This document shows, piece by piece, positions 59,353-64,000 of a stretch of 64,000 bases of DNA (the stretch's first letter is position 1; the number at the start of each line of letters is the position of its first letter). The DNA lies in the NCBI RefSeq assembly GCF_006363915.1, contig NZ_CP040946.1; one strand, written 5' to 3'. This DNA is from Methylophilus medardensis. GTDB taxonomy: Bacteria > Pseudomonadota > Gammaproteobacteria > Burkholderiales > Methylophilaceae. The notes beneath the pieces were generated by a model, which saw only the letters and a program-made list of their open reading frames with translations, did no database searches and was not told where the DNA came from. A program made the translations under genes and the position numbers.

Positions 59353-60354
59353 ATGGCTGATCTAAATCACTTAATCGCAGAAGCGGCCCAAGACTTTGCG
59401 GCTTGTAATGATGTGCCTGCCCTAGAAAATGCAAAGGCCAAATTTTTGGGCAAGTCTGGCGCGCTGACGGAGGCCTTGAAAGGCTTGGGTAAGCTGACAG
59501 CGGAAGAACGACCTGCGGCTGGTGCGGCGATTAATGTCGTCAAGCAAGCGGTTGAGCAGGCCTTGAACGACCGCCGTGACAGTATTCTGGCTGCGGCACA
59601 AGCTAAACAGCTAGCGAGTGAAACTATTGATGTCGCCTTGCCTGCTCGTGCGCAATCTGCCGGTGGCTTACACCCAGTGACGCTCACTTTACGTCGCGTG
59701 GAAGCATTATTTCACTCGATTGGTTTTAGTGTGGCCGATGGCCCTGAGATTGAAACGGATTTTTATAATTTCACAGCGCTGAATATCCCAGATAACCATC
59801 CTGCGCGCGCCATGCACGACACTTTTTATGTGGATAGTGGCAATGACAGCATGGAGCATGTATTACGCACGCACACCTCTCCAGTGCAAGTCCACTACAT
59901 GGAAAACAATACACCACCGTTAAAGATCATCGCCCCCGGTCGCGTTTACCGCGTCGACTCTGATGCGACGCATTCTCCGATGTTTCATCAAGTGGAAGGC
60001 CTTTGGGTGGACGAGCAGATTAGTTTTGCCAACCTGAAAGGGGTAGTGCAAGATTTTCTACAAAAGTTTTTTGAGCGTGATGATTTGACGGTGCGTTTCC
60101 GTCCTTCTTTCTTTCCGTTTACCGAGCCTTCGGCTGAGATGGATATGAGCTGGAACGGGGGATGGTTGGAAATTGGCGGCTGCGGTATGGTGCACCCTGA
60201 AGTGTTAAAACACGTCAATATTGATAGTGAGAAATACCGTGGTTTTGCTTTTGGTTTAGGGGTCGAGCGCTTGGCCATGCTGCGCTATGGTGTCAATGAT
60301 CTTCGTCATTTTTTCAATAACGATTTGCGTTTTTTGCAGCAGTTCATTAAATAA
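59353..60354 (+). CDS. pheS: Phenylalanyl-tRNA synthetase alpha subunit
   Basis: A 333-residue catalytic subunit. An N-terminal coiled region is followed by the class II core: HPVTLTLRRVEALFHSIGF, the ETDFYNFTALNIPDNHPARAMHDTFY stretch, RTHTSPVQ and the final FAFGLGVERLAMLRYGVNDLR, motif 3. It pairs with pheT, which starts 50 bases downstream. Confidence 0.97.
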   Translation: MADLNHLIAEAAQDFAACNDVPALENAKAKFLGKSGALTEALKGLGKLTAEERPAAGAAINVVKQAVEQALNDRRDSILAAAQAKQLASETIDVALPARAQSAGGLHPVTLTLRRVEALFHSIGFSVADGPEIETDFYNFTALNIPDNHPARAMHDTFYVDSGNDSMEHVLRTHTSPVQVHYMENNTPPLKIIAPGRVYRVDSDATHSPMFHQVEGLWVDEQISFANLKGVVQDFLQKFFERDDLTVRFRPSFFPFTEPSAEMDMSWNGGWLEIGGCGMVHPEVLKHVNIDSEKYRGFAFGLGVERLAMLRYGVNDLRHFFNNDLRFLQQFIK

Positions 60355-60404
60355 TTGCGCCCCAGCGCATTTTAAATAGCGAATTTTTACAAGGTTAGAC
60401 AAAT

Positions 60405-62753
60405 ATGCAGTTCTCCGAACAATGGTTACGTTCTATGGTAAATCCAGCAATGGATACCGCGCAATTAGGTCATGCATTGACCATGGCGGGGCTTGAAGTC
60501 GAAGAATTGACGCCAGTCGCACCTGTGTTTAGTCGCGTAGTAGTGGCTGAAATTATTGAAACTGCCAAACATCCAGATGCTGACCGTTTGCAGGTGTGCA
60601 AGGTAAAAGTCGGTGAGGAAATTTTGCAAATTGTCTGCGGCGCACCCAATGCACGTGCAGGCTTGAAAGCGCCGTGTGCGCTGGTGGGCGCTGAGTTGCC
60701 GGGCATACAAATCAAACAGGCAAAAGTGCGGGGTGTTGAGTCATTTGGCATGATGTGCTCTGCCAAAGAGCTGGGCATTGCGACAGAAGCGAACGGTATT
60801 CTGGAGTTGCCAGCGGATGCGCCTGTTGGCAGCGATATTCGTGATTACTTGTCTTTAAACGATAGCACCTACACCCTAAAGCTCACCCCTAACCGTGCCG
60901 ATTGCCTGAGTATTTTGGGGATCGCACGCGATGTGGTTGCGATGACTGGCACACCGATGACCGTGCCGGTGATTACGCCCGCGCCGATCACTAGCGAAAT
61001 CAGCAAACAAGTCGCATTGCATGCGACAGAAGCTTGCCCTGCTTACTATGGGCGGGTGATTGCCGGCGTCAATGCGCAGGCCAATACGCCAGCGTGGATG
61101 GTACAACGCTTGGAGCGCAGCGGCATCCGCAGCATCAGTGCGCTAGTGGACATCACCAATTATGTATTGCTCGAGCAGGGTCAACCCTTGCACGCCTTTG
61201 ATTTGAGTTTGTTGCAAGGCGATGTGCAGGTACGGTTTGCACATGCGGGCGAAAAATTATCTTTGCTCAATGATACTGAGGTGACGCTGAAAGCCGATGA
61301 TCTGGTGATTGCTGATGCGCAAGGACCAGTGGCGCTGGCAGGAATTATGGGCGGGAAACCCACATCTGTGAGTCATTCCACCCGAGCTATCTTCTTAGAA
61401 AGCGCTTTTTTTACACCCCAAGTGATGGCCGGTAAAGCGCGTCGTTTAGGCTTGAGCACTGATTCGTCCTACCGTTTTGAACGTGGGGTAGATTTTGGCA
61501 ACACCTTGAATGCATTGGAACGCGCAACGGCCTTGGTATTAGAGATTTGTGGTGGCCAAGCGGCGGCAGTCACTGCGGTGACCGCCCAATTGCCCCAACG
61601 CAATGTGGTGGCTTTGCGCCATGCTTATTTGTTGTCAGTCCTCGGCATTGAGGTGAGTCTGGCACAGGTCGGCCAATTGTTGACACAATTAGGCTTCGCC
61701 TACACCGAGACCGCGGGCGTATTTCAGGTGACGGCCCCTAGTTATCGTTTTGATATTGCCCGCGAAGAAGACTTGATTGAAGAAGTGGCCCGTTTGCATG
61801 GCTATGAGCATATTCCGGCACTGACACCGGTGGCGCCGCAAGGCATGTTAGTCGCGCCTGAGGCCAGCCGTAGCAAACATTGGTTGTGTGATGTGATGGT
61901 CAGTCATGGGTTTCAGGAGGTCGTCACCTACAGCTTTGTCGATGCCAGCTGGGAACGTGATTTATACGGTAATCCTCAGCCGATCACCCTGAAAAATCCA
62001 ATCGCCAGCAACCTCAGCGTCATGCGTTCTGGTTTGTGGGGTGGCTTGTTAGAGGCATTAGATTACAACCTCAAGCGTCAACAGACACGTGCGATGTTAT
62101 TTGAAGTTGGTGCGCGTTATGCCAAAGGCACCGAAGGCTTTGTAGAGACCTTGACCTTATCTGGTTTGGTTTATGGCAGTGTGCAACCGGAGCAATGGGC
62201 AACAGCAGCACGTGCATTTGATTTCTATGACGCCAAAGCTTATGTAGAGGCCTTGTTTGCACAGCCGGTGCGCTTTGTCGTTGAGCATCATCCCGCATTG
62301 CACCCAGGTCAGTCCGCTCGCGTGTATGTGGGCGATCAAGCGGTTGGTTGGCTAGGTAAACTGCATCCGCAATGGCAGCAACAATACGCATTAACGCATG
62401 CGTGCTACCTGTTTGAACTGGATGCACAAGCTGCCCTTGCGACACAAGTGCCAAGCTACACTGAGGTCAGCAAGTTCTTACCTGTGCGTCGCGATTTGGC
62501 CATGGTCGTCGATCAAGATGTCTCGGCGCAGGTCATGATAGATGCCGTGATTGCGGAGCAAATTCCGCAGTTACAAACGGTTAAATTGTTCGATGTTTAT
62601 CATGGTAAAGGTGTGCCCGAAAACAAAAAAAGCCTTGCATTTCTTGTACTTATGCAAGATACTTGCAAGACAATGGTCGATGAGGAAGTGGATGCCATCG
62701 TGTCACAAATCCTCAACAACTGGTCATCCAAATTTGCTGCATCACTCAGATAG
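60405..62753 (+). CDS. pheT: Phenylalanyl-tRNA synthetase beta subunit
   Basis: A 782-residue subunit. Order: a tRNA-binding EMAP-like domain (about 39-150, with HPDADRLQVCKVKVG), the B3/B4 editing domain (SALVDITNYVLLEQGQPLHAFD), B5, the catalytic-like core with SRSKHWLCDVMVSHGFQEVVTYSF-type sequence and a C-terminal FDX-ACB anticodon domain (about 690-782, KFLPVRRDLAMVVD). Usual length. ihfA follows. Confidence 0.97.
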   Translation: MQFSEQWLRSMVNPAMDTAQLGHALTMAGLEVEELTPVAPVFSRVVVAEIIETAKHPDADRLQVCKVKVGEEILQIVCGAPNARAGLKAPCALVGAELPGIQIKQAKVRGVESFGMMCSAKELGIATEANGILELPADAPVGSDIRDYLSLNDSTYTLKLTPNRADCLSILGIARDVVAMTGTPMTVPVITPAPITSEISKQVALHATEACPAYYGRVIAGVNAQANTPAWMVQRLERSGIRSISALVDITNYVLLEQGQPLHAFDLSLLQGDVQVRFAHAGEKLSLLNDTEVTLKADDLVIADAQGPVALAGIMGGKPTSVSHSTRAIFLESAFFTPQVMAGKARRLGLSTDSSYRFERGVDFGNTLNALERATALVLEICGGQAAAVTAVTAQLPQRNVVALRHAYLLSVLGIEVSLAQVGQLLTQLGFAYTETAGVFQVTAPSYRFDIAREEDLIEEVARLHGYEHIPALTPVAPQGMLVAPEASRSKHWLCDVMVSHGFQEVVTYSFVDASWERDLYGNPQPITLKNPIASNLSVMRSGLWGGLLEALDYNLKRQQTRAMLFEVGARYAKGTEGFVETLTLSGLVYGSVQPEQWATAARAFDFYDAKAYVEALFAQPVRFVVEHHPALHPGQSARVYVGDQAVGWLGKLHPQWQQQYALTHACYLFELDAQAALATQVPSYTEVSKFLPVRRDLAMVVDQDVSAQVMIDAVIAEQIPQLQTVKLFDVYHGKGVPENKKSLAFLVLMQDTCKTMVDEEVDAIVSQILNNWSSKFAASLR

Positions 62754-62843
62754 TCTTTGTCATAATCGTCGGAAAATACAAAGATTGCAGTTGATAGAAC
62801 ATAAACTTCATCTCGCATAATAAGAAGATTCAGGGGATCATTC

Positions 62844-63158
62844 ATGACACTCACAAAAGCTGACTTGGCTGACTTGTTGTTTGAACAAGTCGGGCTGAAT
62901 AAGCGCGAAGCCAAGGATATGGTTGAAGCGTTTTTTGAAGAGGTGCGCAATGCGCTTGAACAAGGCGACAGCGTCAAACTCTCCGGTTTTGGTAATTTTG
63001 AACTGCGCACAAAATCTGAGCGCCCTGGCCGTAACCCAAAAACTGGCGAAGAAATTCCTATTTCTGCACGTCGGGTGGTGACATTTCATGCCAGCCAAAA
63101 ATTAAAATTACGCGTAGAAGAACACTACGCTGAGCAACCGTTTCAGGCACAAGCTTAA
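62844..63158 (+). CDS. ihfA: Integration host factor alpha subunit
   Basis: A 104-residue nucleoid protein; with IhfB it bends DNA sharply. The N terminus is TLTKADLADLLFEQVGLNKREAKDMVE, and the DNA-intercalating loop RPGRNPKTGEEIPI is intact with the key proline near residue 65. AGGGG ribosome site upstream. ihfB is not in the window. The pheT-ihfA-merR order is conserved. Confidence 0.96.
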   Translation: MTLTKADLADLLFEQVGLNKREAKDMVEAFFEEVRNALEQGDSVKLSGFGNFELRTKSERPGRNPKTGEEIPISARRVVTFHASQKLKLRVEEHYAEQPFQAQA

Positions 63159-63171
63159 CTAAACATTTCTT

Positions 63172-63603
63172 ATGGTAGAAACGCAAAAAGTCACACTGCC
63201 GCCTATTCCAGCCAAACGTTATTTCACGATTGGTGAAGTTAGCGAGTTGTGCGGGGTAAAGCCGCATGTTTTGCGTTATTGGGAGCAAGAGTTTACCCAA
63301 CTCAAACCGGTAAAACGCCGTGGTAATCGTCGTTACTACCAGCATCACGAAGTCCTTCTCATCCGTAAAATTCGCGAGCTGCTTTATGAGCAAGGGTTTA
63401 CCATCAGCGGTGCGCGCAATCGATTAGAGGGTGTGGATGAAAAAGCTGACAAATCCCGCGCCGCCACTGAAGTATCTAATGTTACAGCCGCTAACAACAG
63501 CCAGGCGCTATTAGCAGATGTTTCTGCCCTACCGGTGGTCGATGTCGCTGCACTCAGACTACAAATTCAACAGATACTCCAATTGTTAAAAGCGCCTGTT
63601 TAA
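63172..63603 (+). CDS. MerR family transcriptional regulator
   Basis: A 143-residue regulator. The MerR helix-turn-helix spans about residues 15-83 with FTIGEVSELCGVKPHVLRYWE, RRGNRRYYQHHEVLLIRKIRELL and the dimer helix EQGFTISGARNRL. The C-terminal part is short, Ala/Val-rich and lacks metal-binding cysteines, so its effector is unknown. It is 13 bases after ihfA, where many Proteobacteria keep a MerR gene of unclear function. Confidence 0.9.
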   Translation: MVETQKVTLPPIPAKRYFTIGEVSELCGVKPHVLRYWEQEFTQLKPVKRRGNRRYYQHHEVLLIRKIRELLYEQGFTISGARNRLEGVDEKADKSRAATEVSNVTAANNSQALLADVSALPVVDVAALRLQIQQILQLLKAPV

Positions 63604-63621
63604 ACACGGCTACGCATACAT

Positions 63622-63657
63622 AAAACCGCATATTCTGCTTAGCGAATATGCGGTTTT
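63622..63657 (+). terminator. Terminator after the merR gene
   Basis: Perfect 14-base stem with arms AAAACCGCATATTC and GAATATGCGGTTTT, loop TGCTTAGC, and a following T-rich run. It ends the thrS-to-merR unit. The tRNA-Pro promoter begins in its 3' half. Confidence 0.88.
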
Positions 63658-63661
63658 GTTT

Positions 63662-63698
63662 TATAATGCACCCTTCTTTTCGAACAGGTTCCTGTTCG
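63662..63698 (+). promoter_or_regulatory. tRNA-Pro -10 element and leader hairpin
   Basis: TATAAT at 63662-63667; no strong -35, the position (about 63639) falls in the terminator loop. The leader holds an 18-base inverted repeat, CGAACAGG/CCTGTTCG with TT between (63681-63698), ten bases before the mature tRNA. It resembles the hairpins in front of the other tRNA genes. A regulator operator is a less likely reading. Confidence 0.6.
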
Positions 63699-63707
63699 AT
63701 TCTGATG

Positions 63708-63785
<78 letters not shown>

Positions 63786-63921
63786 ACAAAATCACTGATC
63801 TGTTTTGCTGAATCTAGCGATTAACCGAGCGCTGAACCAATCCAATCCATTGAAATGGGTCTCCGGTTGCTAAGCCTGTAAGATAGCCAATTAGCGGTAA
63901 AGGGCTTACCGCTCGGTGTCA

Positions 63922-64000
63922 TTAAATGGTCAGATCAGGTGCAATCGCAGCAGCGAGTTGTTGTTGGTTACCAATGGTGCCAATGTGGCGCGCCAACGCT
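63922..64000 (-). CDS. C-terminal end of an unidentified gene cut by the window edge
   Basis: An open minus-strand frame enters from the right edge and ends at TAA (63922-63924), coding for ALARHIGTIGNQQQLAAAIA and a few more residues ending in TI. About 25 codons are visible, enough to propose a gene but not its function. The short hairpin AGCGGTAA/TTACCGCT at 63893-63913, just past its stop, lacks a T run. Confidence 0.45.
   Translation of the reverse strand, partial: ALARHIGTIGNQQQLAAAIAPDLTI

Noticed and set aside
63681..63698. CGAAC...GTTCG repeat as a Gram-positive type LexA box
   Set aside because: Spacing does not match that motif, the organism is proteobacterial, and the position in the tRNA-Pro leader fits the hairpins seen before the other tRNA genes.

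Overview
The window is a compact stretch of bacterial chromosome with about 69 protein genes and four tRNA genes. Most of it is conserved housekeeping. I see no prophage, insertion sequence, CRISPR array, integron or secretion island. Protein families and gene neighbourhoods point to a Betaproteobacterium: yciB-yciI-bolA-parvulin, ribE-ribBX-algH-ruvX-pyrR-pyrB-pyrX, pilD-coaE-zapD-yacG, rnm-yciO, a Nudix/TenI fusion and the membrane protein called Gcr. A member of the Methylophilaceae or a close relative would fit, but no methylotrophy gene lies in the window, so the family is an inference.

Layout. 1-0.4 kb: feoA and the start of feoB (minus). 0.5-2.6 kb: minus-strand yciB, yciI, bolA and a secreted parvulin. 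2.7-4.9 kb: a PHP-domain exonuclease, yciO and a site-2 protease. 4.9-8.6 kb: one large DUF748 envelope protein. 8.8-14.4 kb: corC, a small secreted protein, mscL, then panC, panD, rsfS, rlmH and a photolyase. 14.6-20.9 kb: the lipoprotein MlaA with an unusual tail, tldE opposite darP, a TusA-like protein without its cysteine, the membrane protein Gcr and a PDZ protein. 20.9-30.2 kb: mog, vanZ-like, thiL, pgpA and pncC, a His-rich secreted protein, then recA, recX, alaS, lysC, tRNA-Ser and tRNA-Arg.

30.4-36.8 kb: ispB, an unknown acidic protein, pilD-coaE-zapD-yacG, a PCu(A)C copper chaperone and small orphan genes. 37.1-41.2 kb: a Nudix/TenI fusion and an ATPase opposite maf and rng. 41.2-45.6 kb: yggS-proC-yggT opposite the pilus retraction ATPases pilT and pilU. 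45.7-51.3 kb: one minus-strand operon in which every gene overlaps the next, joining riboflavin synthesis (ribE, ribBX), algH, ruvX and pyrimidine synthesis (pyrR, pyrB, pyrX). 51.4-55.6 kb: ypfJ, a Nudix hydrolase, a reductase, a lytic transglycosylase and a 2-oxoglutarate oxygenase. 55.7-63.8 kb: tRNA-Val, then the translation cluster thrS-infC-rpmI-rplT-pheS-pheT-ihfA-merR and tRNA-Pro. A minus-strand gene is cut by the right edge.

No clearly new system is visible. The most useful oddities are enzymes that kept their fold but lost key residues (TusA-like, PyrX, the RibA-like half of RibBX), a leader hairpin in front of all four tRNA genes, an infC start that is probably AUA or AUU, and conserved neighbourhoods that have lost or moved a member (no csrA after lysC; rsfS-rlmH separated from maf-rng). 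Starts were chosen by homology, ribosome binding site and overlap. Several genes use GTG or TTG.
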